Positions 44,940-54,990 of a stretch of 64,000 nucleotides of DNA are shown piece by piece. The notes below the pieces were generated by a model. The model ran no database searches. It saw only the letters and a list, made by a program, of their open reading frames with translations, and was not told where the DNA came from. The number at the start of each line of letters is the position of its first letter. Position 1 is the first letter of the stretch. The position numbers were made by a program, and so were the translations under genes. Source of the DNA: Ctenosaura bakeri. Its lineage: Eukaryota > Chordata > Lepidosauria > Squamata > Iguanidae. Location: NCBI GenBank assembly GCA_948474755.1, contig CAOLHI010001820.1:62001-126000 (forward strand). The letters run 5' to 3'.

Positions 44940-45354
44940 AGCCCCGTTTCCCGTGGGGGCCATGCTTGACTCCGGGGCGTCCAAAATTCCTGGACCTCCA
45001 GTTTGCCCAGGATCACCGGATACCATTGGAGCCCCTACCCAAGCCTCGCCCGGTGGAGACCATCGACCGACGATTGTTGAGGTGGGGGCCCCATCACCCA
45101 CCGGACGGTGGAGGTGGGTCTGGAAATCCAGGGCCGGCCGGACCCGCTTCCTAGTCACGGTGGTGCCCCACTTCCCGCTGGTGCTGGGCATGCCATGGCT
45201 CTCGCGCCATGACCCCCGAATCTCGTGGTCGCGGCGCGAGGTGCTCTTCGCCTCCGAGTACTGCCAGGAGCACTGCTGGCCTGAGAAGCTGCTGGCTACC
45301 CTGGGGGCCCCCCTTTGCAACTTCCGTAAGCTTCCACCCAAGTACCAGGAATAG
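44940..45354 (+). pseudogene. Chromovirus aspartic protease region
   Basis: The frame at 44,953 shows AMLDSGAS (44,961-44,984), the retroviral-type protease active site D-S/T-G, and further down VVPHFPLVLGMPWLSRHDP (about 45,160-45,220), the usual conserved block between protease and RT of Ty3/gypsy elements. Frameshifts separate the two; the reading ends at a TAG at 45,352. Confidence 0.75.
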
Positions 45355-46260
45355 GCGGACGTGTTTGACCAGAAGGAGGCCGATCGCCTACCTCCCCACC
45401 GGGTTTATGACTGCGCCATCGACTTCCCCCCGGGGGGCCCATTCGGGCTGGTCGCATCTACGCTTTTCGGAATCCGGCTGGCAGCCCTAAGGGACTTCCG
45501 GGAAAAAAGAACCTGCCCCGGGGGCTTCGTGCGGCCATCGACGTCACCGGCAGGGGCGCCGGTGCTGTTCGTCCGCAAAAAATGGGGGGAAACCCGGCTT
45601 GCAATGATTACCGCGCCCTTAACCGGATCACCATCCGCAACCGCTACCTGCTCCCCTTGATTCCGGAGTTGCTGGAGCGCCTGCAGCACGCGACAGTCTT
45701 CAGCAAGCTGGACCTCCGCGGGGCCTACAACCTGGTTCGGGTTCGGGCGGGAGACGAGTGGAAGATGGCGTTCCAGACCCGGTATGGCCACTATGAATAT
45801 ACGGTTATGCCCTTCGGCCCCGGAACCCCCCAAAGCCGTGTTCCAGCACTTTCTCAACGACGTCTTCCGCGACTACCTGGACCGGTTCGTGATTTCTCCT
45901 TGATGACTTCCTGATTTACTCCCCAAATCAGCAGGTCCACGACGCTCACGTACGGGGGGTTTGCAGCGGCTCCGGGAGCACCGCCTGTACGCGAAGCTCG
46001 AAAGCGTGCCTTCGACCTCTCGGAGGTCGACTTTTTGGGGGCTACCGAGTGTCTCATCGGGGAGTGGAGATGGATCCGGCCAAGGTAGAGGCGATCGTGC
46101 CCTTTGGAGCCGCCGGCCAGCCGCAAAGATGTCCAGCGCTTCCTAGGGCATCCCCGAGTACGCGACCCTAGTGGCCCCCATCCCCAAAGCGTGCCCCGGG
46201 GGAAAAAGGCCCCCGTCCATGGACCGAGGAGGCCCAGCAGGCGTTCGAGCGGCTGAAAAC
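45355..46260 (+). pseudogene. Chromovirus reverse transcriptase, frameshifted
   Basis: Blocks in order: [17 protein letters not shown] (about 45,388-45,440), [15 protein letters not shown] (about 45,538-45,582), [20 protein letters not shown] with [20 protein letters not shown] (45,700-45,816) and LDDFLIYSP (45,899-45,925), the last carrying the catalytic DD. The tyrosine before LDD is not in frame (stop or shift near 45,898). This is the Ty3/gypsy RT order. Confidence 0.82.
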
Positions 46261-46299
46261 CTGCTTCACGTCTAGCCCGTTCTTCAGCACCCAGCCCCC

Positions 46300-46640
46300 A
46301 GCCGGCCGTTTGTAGTGGAGACCGACGCCTGGGATGTGGCGGTCGGGGTGGTCCTGTTGCAAGCTGGAGGTCCAGAGGGCCAACTCCGACCTTGTGCCTA
46401 CTACTCGCGGCAGCTGTTTTCCCCCCGAGGGAAACTTACCATCTGGGAGAAGGAACTCCTGGCGGTTAAGGCGGCCTTTCGAGGCCTGGCGGCACCTGCT
46501 GGAGGGCGCCCGGCATCCGGTGCAGGTACGGACTGACCACCGCAACCTGGAGTACCTCTAGACCGCCCGCAAGCTGACTCCGCGGCAGATGCGGTGGGCC
46601 CAGTTCTTCTCGCAGTTTCTTTTCCCAGCTCCGGGATTCC
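46300..46640 (+). pseudogene. Chromovirus RNase H region
   Basis: VVETDAWDVAVGVVLLQ (46,312-46,363) contains the first catalytic aspartate, CAYYSRQLFSPRGKLTIWEKELLAVKAAF (46,396-46,481) the catalytic glutamate region, and VRTDHRNLEYL (46,527-46,559) the third acidic position; then TAG and TARKLTPRQMRWAQFF in the next frame. Confidence 0.82.
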
Positions 46641-47263
46641 CCCGGGGGCCGAACCGCCGCGCAGCGCCCTGTCCCGGAAGCCAAGGGGCCCGCGACTCCG
46701 GAGCCCCAGGTGGGGGCCATTTTTCCCCCCCGCCCGGAAAACATTGCGGCAGCGGTGGAGGTGGCCCCCCTTTGGCGGAGCGGATCCGGGAGGCCCAGAT
46801 TTGGGGAGCCCCCCCGGGGGCCCCTTCGGCTGGGGGACGCCTCCTCCCCGTGGTCCCAAAGGGAGGGGCTGCTGTTACGGGCCGTTTGTTTGTTCCAACA
46901 GGTCCGTGCCGGGGCGAGGTGTTGCGGCTCTGCCACGACAGCAAACCCGCGGGGCACTTTGGCCCGTTAAAACCATGCACCTGGTGACCCGCAAATTTGG
47001 GGGCCCCGGGGGTCGAGGGGACTCGACCACTACGTCCGCACATGCCCCGTGTGCCGCCGCGCCAAGGACCCGCCGGGGAAACCTCCTGGTCTCCTTCAAC
47101 CTCTACCAACTCCGATGGGTCCCTGGAAGGCGGTGTCCATGGACTTTATCACCGAGCCCCCACCGTCTCGAGGACACACGGTCATACTGGTGGCAGTGGA
47201 CCTTTTCACCAAGAGGGGCCACTTTGCCCGTGCCCGTCCCCGCCCACCCCCAAAAGGAACAGC

Positions 47264-47268
47264 CGCCT
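47264..47268. repeat. 5-bp target duplication, left (nested solo LTR)
   Basis: CGCCT, identical to 47,876-47,880. Confidence 0.9.
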
Positions 47269-47875
47269 TGTCAGTGCCAGGCAGTGGTCAGGCAGAGGCA
47301 GGGGGCTGGTTAGAGCCGCAGGGCTTTAATGCAGTCTTAACAGAAATAAACACAGGCTGTTAAAGTACATAGGGCAGGTTACTACACTAAGGCGAACAGG
47401 AGGACTGGTTTCAGGCGAGGGCAGGAACAAGGCACGGACAGCAGGACCACGGTTGACCAACGGTTGTTGCTCCGTGCCTTCCACAGCCCGGCGCCTGCCT
47501 CAAATAGCCCTCCAAGCCAGGCACCGACCAATCAGGCGTGGCCATGTGGCTGAGGGCCGACCAATCAGGCGTGGCCATGTGGCTGAGGGCTCGCAGCTGG
47601 GCTGTGCCTCACAGCTAAAGCTCTCTGCCCGTCGCCTCCTCTGAATCGGGACTGCAGGCAGACCCCCAGGCCTCCCGCGGATCGGGGCCGCAAGTGGGCG
47701 GAGCCCCAGGAGCAGGCCCGGGGCCTGCAGCCTCAGGTAGGTGGCTCTAGGCCCGGCAGCCTCTCCCACGGCCGCCAGGCCCGACCCGTCGGCCGCGTCG
47801 GCCTCCAGACAAGGCCCCTCAGCGGCAGCGGCCTCAGGGGCAGCGACAGGCCCAGCCGGGCCCATGCCCCTGACA
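47269..47875 (-). mobile_element. Antisense solo LTR of the same chromovirus family
   Basis: The + strand reads TGTCAGTGCCAGGCAGTGG... to ...GGCCCATGCCCCTGACA, the exact inverse of the host element's LTR over 607 bp with modest divergence. CGCCT flanks both edges, so it was an independent insertion into the integrase gene followed by LTR-LTR recombination. It keeps both CCAAT-type units. Confidence 0.93.
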
Positions 47876-47880
47876 CGCCT
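47876..47880. repeat. 5-bp target duplication, right (nested solo LTR)
   Basis: CGCCT, identical to 47,264-47,268. Confidence 0.9.
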
Positions 47881-48599
47881 AGTGTTACACCATGTGTTCC
47901 GGCTCCACGGCCTCCCCAAAGGGATCGTGTCCGATCCGGGCCCAAAAATTTCACGGCCCGATTCTGGCAGTGCCTGCTCTGTCAATTGGACGTAGAGCCC
48001 CGCTTGTCTTCTGCCCACCACCCGCAGACGGACGGCCAGACGGAACGTACCAACGCAACCCTGGGGGCAATACCTACGTTGCTACAGCTGCTACCAGCAG
48101 GACGACTGGGCGGACCTGCTACCTCTGGCGGAGTTTGCCTATAATAACACCGTCCACGCCTCCACCCAGCAGACCCCGTTCTTCGCCAACTACGGCTACC
48201 ATCCACGTTGGTTCCCGGCCGTCGGGGCGCCATTTTGCGGGGCCCGGGCCCCTGACCAATGGCTCCAGGAGCTGCGGGCGTTGCAGAGCCTGCTGCAGGA
48301 GCAACTAGAGCTTGCCAAGGTGGCATACAAACGGACCGTCCGGCCCCCCACTGCCAACCGGGCCCGCCGTTGCAGGTCGGGGAGCGGGTCTGGCTATCCA
48401 CCCGCTTCCTCCCGACCGGTCGTCCCCGCCGCAAACTGGACGCCCGGTTATTGGGCCCTTTGAAGTCCGGCCCAGGTGAACCCCGTGGCTTATTGGCTGT
48501 AGCTTCCGCACAACCTCCCGGTTCACCCCGTGTTCCATAGGTCACTCTTTCTGCCGTCCTCGGGAGTGCGTCCCGACGCCGGACCAGGTCCACCTCCAG

Positions 48600-48800
48600 C
48601 GTCTGTGATTGTGGATGGCGAGGAAGAATTCGAAGTGGCTGAAATCCTCGACTTCCGCTGGCAGAGAGGGCCGGCAACCTCGGAGACTGGCGTGGCTACG
48701 GGCCGGAGGAACGGTCCTGGGAGGATGCCACGGATGTCCATGCGCCCCGGCTGGTGCGGGCTTTTCACCGGCGCTTCCCCGCCAAGCCGCGGCCTCGGCG
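48600..48800 (+). pseudogene. Chromovirus chromodomain at pol C-terminus
   Basis: [14 protein letters not shown] (about 48,630-48,672) followed after a frameshift by [17 protein letters not shown] (about 48,692-48,743) and [14 protein letters not shown] is the chromodomain signature (the EVE.ILD.R..RG and L..WRGY..E...WEP cores). Chromodomains guide integrase to modified chromatin and define chromoviruses. Confidence 0.88.
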
Positions 48801-48832
48801 GGGTAGGGGGGGGGGTTGGGGAAAGGGGGGGA
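48801..48832 (+). promoter_or_regulatory. Polypurine tract, plus-strand primer
   Basis: A G-rich run ending GGGGAAAGGGGGGGA-like immediately before the 3' LTR start TGTCAG. Confidence 0.75.
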
Positions 48833-49441
48833 TGTCAGGGGCATGGGCCCGGCTGGGCCTGTCGCTGCCCCTGAGGCCGCTGCCGCTGAGGGGCCTTGTC
48901 TGGAGGCCGACGCGGCCGACGGGGGCGGGCCCCGGGGGCCGTGGGAGAGGCTGCCGGGGGCCCGGAGCCACCTCCCCAGAGGCTCAGGCCCCGGGCCTGC
49001 TCCTGGGACTCTGCCCACTTGGGCCCCGATCCACGGGAGTCCTGGGAGTTTGCCTGCGGTCCCCATCCCCGAGGAGGCGACAGGCAGAGAGCTTGCAGCT
49101 GTGAGGCACAGCCCAGCTGCGAGCCCTCAGCCACATGGCCACGCCTGATTGGTCGGCCCTAGCCACATGGCCACGCCTGATTGGTCGGTGCCTGGCTTGG
49201 AGGGCTATTTGAGGCAGGTGCCGGGCTGTGGAAGGCACGGAGCAACAACTGTTGGTCAACTGTGGTCCTGCTGTCCGTGCCTTGTTCCTGCCCTCGCCTG
49301 AAACCAGTCCTCCTGTTTGCCTTAGTGTAGTAACCTGCCCTATGTACTTTAACAGCCTGTGTTTATTTCTGTTAAGACTGCATTAAAGCCCTGCAGCTCT
49401 AACCAGCCCCCCCTCTGCCTGACCACCGCCTGGCACTGACA
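48833..49441 (+). repeat. Chromovirus 3' LTR
   Basis: TGTCAGGGGCATGG to CTGGCACTGACA, 609 bp, aligning end to end with 43,246-43,852. Contains the two CCAAT-type units near 49,135-49,185, the TATA-like CTATTTGAGG near 49,204 and ATTAAA near 49,382. Confidence 0.92.
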
Positions 49442-49446
49442 CGAAT
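49442..49446. repeat. 5-bp target duplication, right (chromovirus)
   Basis: CGAAT, identical to 43,241-43,245. Confidence 0.9.
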
Positions 49447-50220
49447 GGCCTCTACCCTTGGCCTGAGGATTGCAGACACGGAGCCGGAGGATGACGACCC
49501 GGTCTTCTTGATGGTCGAGGGAAACAACCCGCCACCGCCCCGCTGCCTCTCCTGCCATGGATTGCGAAGGTTGTCAAATCCGTGTGGGACAGGCCGGCCT
49601 CGGCGACCCCTCCACAAAAGATTGGAGCACCTGTATAGGGTGCAAAAGAGGATTTTTCCCACCTCTTTAACCACCCTGTACCTAACTCTGTGGTTGTCGA
49701 GTCAGCGCAGACAAAGGGCAGCGGCAGACAGCACACCACACCACCGGACAAGGAAAAAACCCCAAGTTAGACACCTATGCAAGAAGGTTTTACTCCCCCC
49801 CCTCCCTGCATATTTGGCTGTCTAACATGCAGGCTTGACTAGCGGCATACCTGCGTAATTTCCCGGACCGCCTGCAACCGGCCATAGAAGCAGTACCGGA
49901 CGACATCCGCCAGGCCCCCCTCCTTTTTATCTTCAATGAGGCTATGGGTATCTCCCAGAAAATATTTCCACTCGGCACGCGGTGGAGATCGCCTCTCGGG
50001 TCATGGCGGGGGCCGTCGGCTTGCGTCGCCATGCCTGGTTGAGACCGGCGGATATCCAGGAGGACACCCATAGGAGGATCGAAGACCTTCCCTTCGATGG
50101 CGGGGGCTGTTCAACGCATCGACAGATGAATCGTTGGACAACCTCGTCAAGGCGAGACTGACGGCCAAGAAGATCGGCCTCCACCACCCTCGCAGGCCCC
50201 TAGGCCGCCTGCTTTCCGCC
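49447..50220 (+). pseudogene. DIRS gag-like ORF, 3' part (split)
   Basis: Resumes DIRS gag after the chromovirus in the frame used before the insertion (MASTLGLRI at 49,445). Later pieces in shifted frames include HLYRVQKRIFP-like sequence (about 49,628-49,665) and SRVMAGAVGLRRHAWLRP followed by RIEDLPFDG (about 49,998-50,100), the conserved C-terminal block of DIRS gag. Multiple frameshifts. Confidence 0.7.
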
Positions 50221-50224
50221 AATT

Positions 50225-51916
50225 GTGGAGGAAGTCGTCGACCTTTTCCCCTTTCCAGAGGTCGGCCCAGTCTGGTCCCTCGGGGGCCGTCTTTTGGGGT
50301 CGTCTGCTAGACGTTCGTTCAGGAGGCACCCGGTGTCCTCCAAGAAGTCCTCCTTGGAAGCGAAGTCCAAAGGGTTTTCCTGCTTCGCAGGACGTCCCAA
50401 CATCCTCTTTCAGCCTTCCACCAGCCCTCGGAGACCAACCGACCTTAGCTCGACATCTGTCGGAGGGGAAAGTCACTACGGACTTTGGGTCCTGTCCATC
50501 GTCTATCTTGGCTACGCCATCGGGGTTTCAAGATACTCCGCCCCAGGCATTACCACTCCACCCCGTCGAGCACGGCTCTCCTGGAAGAGATCCAGTCCCT
50601 CCTCCAAAAAAGGGGCAATCGAACGGCCCCCCTTCGAAAGCCAAAACCACCCGGGTTCTTCTCCCGGTACTTCACGGGGCCCCAAGGCCGACGGTACCCT
50701 CCGACCGATCCTCGACCTAAGGGGTGAACACCAACCGCCCCAAGAGGGTTTAAAAATGGTCACGCTCCCCTCGATCTTGCCGTTTCTCCATCGAGGGGAC
50801 TAGTTCGCCTCCATCGATCTCCGAGACGCCTACTTCCACGTCGCCATTCGCCCGCAACACAGATGGTCCCTCCGCTTCGCAGTCGACGACATCTGCTACC
50901 AGTCCCAAAATGCCCCCTTTGGACTCTCGACTGCCCCCCGGGTCTTTACCAAATGCATGGCCCCGGTGGTATCGTTCCTGCGGACGAAGGGTGCCTCGGT
51001 CTACCCATACCTAGACGATTGGCTGTTGGTGGCGTCCTGCAAACAAAGACTTTACCACGTCCACATGACGTTGACACTCCTTACCCGTCTCGGACTAAAA
51101 GGGCAACCTGAAGAAGTCCCACCTCGAGCCGGCGAGGACACTGGACTTCATCGGCGCCACTCTGGACTCCCTGTCCCCCAGGGCGTACCTGCCGGGGACC
51201 CAAAGCAGACCTTGATCCAAACCGCCGCCCACGCACACACGGCTCCCACTCTGTCCCCGAGGAGGATCCAGCAGCTGCTGGGCTACATGGCCTCTACGAC
51301 TGCGGTCACTTACCTCTCCAGGCTGAGGGCAAGACCCCTTCAACACTGGTTCGTCCGCATATTCGACCCCCTGTGAGACGAAAAGACTATTCGATTGCAG
51401 CTGCCAGAAGGAGTCCGCTTATTTCTCCGATGGTGGCAGTCACGAGACAACCTGCTGTCAGGAATGCCCTTCCGACAGCCGACACCGAGGGTGACGGTAA
51501 CAACCGACGCCTCCCTCTACGGGTGGGGTGCCCACTGTGGCGATCTGAAAGTCCACGACAGATGGAACGACGACAAGACGGCTCTTCACATCAACGCCCT
51601 CGAGCTGCTTCCATCTCGAAAGCTCTACGGGCGTTTCCCTCACGTCGTCACCAGCCGCACAGTCCTGATCCTGAAACAACACCACTGCCGTCTGTTATGT
51701 GAACAGCAAGGAGGGACTCACTCCACAACTCTGCTGAACATCGCCCTCGATCTGTGGGACTGGTGCGTTCACCTACAAATACATCCAGTGGCTGTTCACC
51801 TGGCCGGGCAGGAGAACACCACAGCAGACTCCCTCAGCGGGGACACTTCACCACCACAAAAAGGTTTTTGGGGAACGTTTAAAACTGATTCGGGACCGCT
51901 GGGGGAAAACCCTTGA
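50225..51916 (+). pseudogene. DIRS reverse transcriptase-RNase H, frameshifted
   Basis: RT blocks: KKGAIERPPF (50,608-50,637), DGTLRPILDLRG (50,690-50,725), KMVTLPSILPFLHRGD (50,755-50,803), then after a stop ASIDLRDAYFHVAIRPQ (50,810-50,860), NAPFGLSTAPRVFTKCM (50,908-50,958) and YPYLDDWLLVA (51,005-51,037), the DIRS-specific YLDDWL catalytic box. RNase H follows: VTTDASLYGWGAHCGDL (51,497-51,547), INALELL (51,590-51,610) and VHLAGQENTTADSLS (51,794-51,838). The order is that of DIRS. Stops and frameshifts occur at 50,804, near 51,105, at 51,374 and at 51,914. Confidence 0.88.
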
Positions 51917-52183
51917 TCGACCTCTTCGAGACCCAAAAAAGCGAAGTGCAGCCGATTCTGTTCGAGAGCGGGCCACGATCACGCCTCCATCGGGGACGCT
52001 TTCCAGTTTCCGTGGACAGGGGAACTCCTGTAACGTTCCCCCCGTTCCCACTGCTCGGTCGGACAATATCGAAGATCCTAGCCGACCAAGCCGACGCGAT
52101 CCTGGTGGCCCCGTACTGGCCGAGGCAGCACTGGTTCACACCCCCGCTCCCAGCCGCGTGAGGCGACCTCCTTCGGCTACCAT

Positions 52184-53340
52184 TTGGGACCGGGCCGGGG
52201 CCCCCCCCCGGCGGCCCCCTGTCCTCCATCTTTTGGGCCTGCCACGCCTGGCCCTCCATGCCTGGAGGATATCGCACTAGACGATCCCGTGCTCGGTAAC
52301 GTCCTCATCGCGGCCAGGAAAAAATCCACCCGTCGCAACTATAAGTACAAGTGGCGACGTTTCCTGGCCTTCGCTGAAGAGAGGCGTGAGCCGGAACCCC
52401 GCAGGGTCCCCCCCGTTCTCCACTTTTTTCTTCATCTCCGACAGCAGGGCCCGGCGTTCCCGTCCCTGAGGGTGTACCCTCTGCGATCGGGGCATACCAA
52501 CCGCCACGACCCGGCATTAGCCCCTTTTTCAGAGACGATACCATTAAGCGGTTCCTGAAGGGATTGCAACACCTCTACCTGCCGGGTATCGCCCCCCGGG
52601 TCCGCCCCGGTCCCTGTCGCTGGTGTTGTCGCAGGTTACGAAACCGCCTTTTGAACCAGTGGCGACCTCGGAGATGGCTGCTCACCTTAAAGACTGCCTT
52701 TCTCGTTGCTGTTACCTCGGCAAGACGAGCGGGTGAGATCACAGCTCTCTGAGTGGACGAGCCCTTCCTCGTCTTCCATAGAGACAAGGTAGTCCTCAGA
52801 CCTGATATCTCGTTCCTGCCGAAAGTGATGTCCAGCTTCCATCTCAACCAGGGGCATCATCCTGCCTGCTTTTTTTCCCGGGCCCCCGGCACTGTTGGAG
52901 CGGGCCCCCTTTACTCCCTGGATGTCCGTCGGGCCCTTGCCTTTTTCAAGGACAGGACTGGTCCCTTTCCCACAGAACCCCATCTCTTCGTTTGCTACGG
53001 ACGGTCGGAAGGGCCCAAGGTGTCCACCCAACGCTTTTCCAAGTGGGTGGTACAGACTATTCAACTGGCATATGAGCTCGCGAGGAAGCCTCCGCCAGCC
53101 CTGTTTGACCCCACTCCACCAGAGCTGTGGCAACTTCTGCGGCCCTCCTGCGAGGAGTTGACCTGCACGAACTCTGCCGTGTGGCGACCTGGTCCCCGCC
53201 ATCGACCTTGGTTTGCCACTACAGGCTTGACTGCCGGTCGCGCAGGGATGCTCGGTTTGGACATGAGGTGCTGGCTTCCGTACTCTAGGCCTGACCCCCC
53301 CATCCAACCGGTAAACCTTTCACAGTCTCCTAGTGTATGA
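52184..53340 (+). pseudogene. DIRS tyrosine recombinase, frameshifted
   Basis: An N-terminal SAM-like domain (KKSTRRNYKYKWRRFLAFAE, 52,319-52,378) is followed by RFLKGLQHLYLPG-like sequence in another frame (52,550-52,590), KTAFLVAVTSARRAGEI (52,690-52,740; first catalytic arginine) and VFHRDKVVLRPDISFLPK (52,774-52,826). Near the end a shifted frame gives HSTR (about 53,112; H..R) and ATWSPPSTLVCHYR (about 53,183-53,224; nucleophilic tyrosine). Tyrosine recombinase replaces integrase in DIRS elements and inserts a circular DNA without target duplication. At least three frame changes inactivate it. Confidence 0.87.
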
Positions 53341-53430
53341 AGGCACAGAGACCACGAACAAGAAGAAAAAGGTTGCTTACCTGTAACTGTGGTTCTTCGG
53401 GTGGTCATCTGTGCCATCATCACACCCGCC
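53328..53430 (+). repeat. DIRS internal complementary region
   Basis: The first part (CCTAGTGTATGAAGGCACAG.., 53,329-53,357) is the complement of the left terminus, and the second part (GGTTGCTTACCTGTAACTGT.., 53,371-53,412) is the complement of the right terminus. It lies where DIRS elements keep the template that regenerates their ends through circular DNA. Confidence 0.85.
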
Positions 53431-53504
53431 CTTCCCTTTCCCCCCTTCTCAGGTCCCTGTAGGTTCTACAGTGGACGAAGCCGGGGGAGAGGCCGTTGCT
53501 CGGC

Positions 53505-53664
53505 GGGAGGGCATGCGCAGTACCGGCGTGGGGGGGGGGGTTCCCCGGCAAGCTAACAAACTCCCAGAAGTTTCCGAATGCTACCGCGCAGGCGCTAAAG
53601 CTCCTAGTGTATGATGGCACAGATGACCACTCGAAGAACCACAGTTACAGGTAAGCAACCTTTT
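53505..53664 (+). repeat. DIRS right inverted terminal repeat
   Basis: Complement of 41,371-41,510, plus about 35 further terminal bases (GAAGAACCACAGTTACAGG..) not repeated at the left end. These bases include CAG|GTAAGC at 53,648-53,656, a consensus splice donor on the PUM1 sense strand. Confidence 0.85.
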
Positions 53665-53825
53665 TTTTTTAAAACTAAATGCACAATAAACCTTAACAGA
53701 AATGTCTATTTGAAATTTTTAAAAACACAAAAACTAAAAGAAAATGGGCTATAGTTATCTTAATCCCCTTAATCATTTGGGTATCAGCACACCCCACTTA
53801 AAATTAATTGAAGATTTTCAGAAGG
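53665..53825. other. Unique spacer between the two DIRS elements
   Basis: About 160 bp of A+T-rich sequence with no repeat signature. Confidence 0.5.
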
Positions 53826-54214
53826 CTGTTTTCTTCATGGGGTCTGTGAAGTCACATAAATGAGGTTTGGCATGTGCATAATAACTGATTCTAGAATGTT
53901 CCAAAGCTAAGCAATTTTGCAAGGTAACTTAACCCTTACTCATCACGCATGCCTCATCCTGCCCTAGTGTTTCTCCTTAGTTCCTTTTTGTCTGCTACAA
54001 TAACAGGATCTTAAGGCATGTTCTCTGTGCTAATTTTTGCTTCTTCACTATATCTACCTTCTCCTTTTTAATTTTTAACTGTATGTTCTTCTCCTTTACA
54101 TTGTTTACTGTGGCTGCTGCTAGAAGAAAAAATATTTGCTCCCCCTCTTTGAGAGGCTCCTGTTTTCCACTTCACTCTTTTTTTTTTTTTTTGGTTATCT
54201 TCTCAGATGACATC

Positions 54215-54345
54215 AAATGCTCTGTTTTAAATTGTGTTCATCTTGTCATAAGATCATCCCTTTGGATGGCCATGTTTAGTGCCTCTGCTGCTTAGGTGAG
54301 AGACATGAAGCCCAGGCTTGCAGTATTTTATCAAAGTTCCTTGAA
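54215..54345 (+). pseudogene. DIRS-2 gag cysteine-cluster relic
   Basis: One frame reads DGHV*CLCCLGERHEAQAC (about 54,267-54,323), the counterpart of SDGHKECLFYLGESHN...C in the first DIRS, with an in-frame stop. Upstream CTCCTTAGTTCCTTTTTGTCTGCT (53,971-53,994) corresponds to the leader CTCCTCAGTTCTTTCTCCGCCG at 41,518. Confidence 0.65.
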
Positions 54346-54944
54346 GCAAGGACTAAAAGATTGACAAATTAAATTAAGACTTATGATCTGGGAGGAAATT
54401 TTTTAAAGTCAGCTGATTGAGTAGCTAAAAATCCTACTTTTGAGTGCAGCTCTCCTGCATTTAATTAAGACACAGACTAAGAAAATCATGTTCTCAGCTA
54501 CTGTGGGCCCAGCTTTGGTGCTGATAGTGTCCTCTGCTGACTAGCTGTCAGCTGCTCTGCTGCAACTAACATCTTCACTTTTCAACATTGGTCTCTTTGC
54601 CATGTTCATTGGCCGTGCTGGGGAGATCAGTGCATGCCTCAGCATGTCAGAGGTATCTCATCCAAAAAACCACTCCAGATCCTTTTACAAAGAAAAAGTA
54701 GCTTTAAAAGTCTGAGGAAGGGAGAGCTAAATCCCAGTGTTTACCTCCTGTGCCGGCTTCTTTGGGACAAATTTCTGCTCTACTACCAACTTCATCTACT
54801 GCATTATCTTGGATATTGACACTTACCGTGCATTCTACTTTGCCAGCTTTGGTTTTTACTCTTCTGAGTTAACACTAGGTGCAGAAGATATATCATGTTC
54901 AGAAGAGAACAACCCAGCCTCTCCTCACAGTGAACTGCTCCTGC

Positions 54945-54945
54945 T

Positions 54946-54983
<38 letters not shown>

Positions 54984-54990
54984 CCCCCCA
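54945..54990 (+). repeat. (CT)n microsatellite
   Basis: About 17 CT units followed by a short C run. Confidence 0.95.

Larger units (their letters stand above)
46870..48330 (+). pseudogene. Chromovirus integrase, split by antisense solo LTR
   Basis: The N-terminal HHCC zinc-binding region is visible around 46,905-47,065 (LCHDSKPAGHFGPLK and C..C in CPVCRRAK-like sequence, in different frames). The core begins near KAVSMDFITEPPPS (47,128-47,169) with the first catalytic D and VAVDLFTKRGHFA (47,190-47,228). A solo LTR (47,269-47,875) interrupts it; then [19 protein letters not shown] (47,880-47,937) and [17 protein letters not shown] sequence (about 48,018-48,055) supply the second D and the E region, and [13 protein letters not shown] (about 48,127-48,165) follows. 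Confidence 0.85.
43246..49441 (+). mobile_element. Ty3/gypsy chromovirus (Tf1/sushi-type), complete but inactive
   Basis: Two direct LTRs (43,246-43,852 and 48,833-49,441) flank gag, protease, RT, RNase H, integrase and a C-terminal chromodomain in the order typical of chromoviruses. A polypurine tract (48,801-48,832, purine-rich with GGGGAAAGGGGGGA) abuts the 3' LTR, and a self-complementary primer site follows the 5' LTR. CGAAT is duplicated at both edges and the DIRS gag frame is continuous across the junction if one duplication is removed. The G+C content is far above the intron, which creates many false open frames on both strands. The coding region has numerous frameshifts and a nested antisense solo LTR in integrase. 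Confidence 0.93.
41371..53664 (+). mobile_element. DIRS-type tyrosine-recombinase retrotransposon, disrupted by a chromovirus
   Basis: All DIRS hallmarks are visible. The left end (41,371-41,510) and right end (53,505-53,664) are inverted repeats sharing CCTAGTGTATGA, GCTTTAG.GCCTGCG, TTCGGAAACTTCT, GTTAGCTTGCCGG and ACGCCGGTACTGCGCATGC. An internal complementary region (53,328-53,430) joins the complements of both ends. Between are gag with SR/K-rich tract, RT with YLDDWLL, RNase H and tyrosine recombinase, in canonical order. Without the 6.2-kb chromovirus the element would be about 6.1 kb, a normal DIRS length. No target duplication is expected for this mechanism and none is seen. Several frameshifts and stops make it inactive. 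Confidence 0.92.

Noticed and set aside
42036..49674. Many antisense open frames of 60-230 codons in the DIRS/chromovirus region
   Set aside because: High G+C content suppresses stop codons; their translations are shadows of gag and pol and show no domains.
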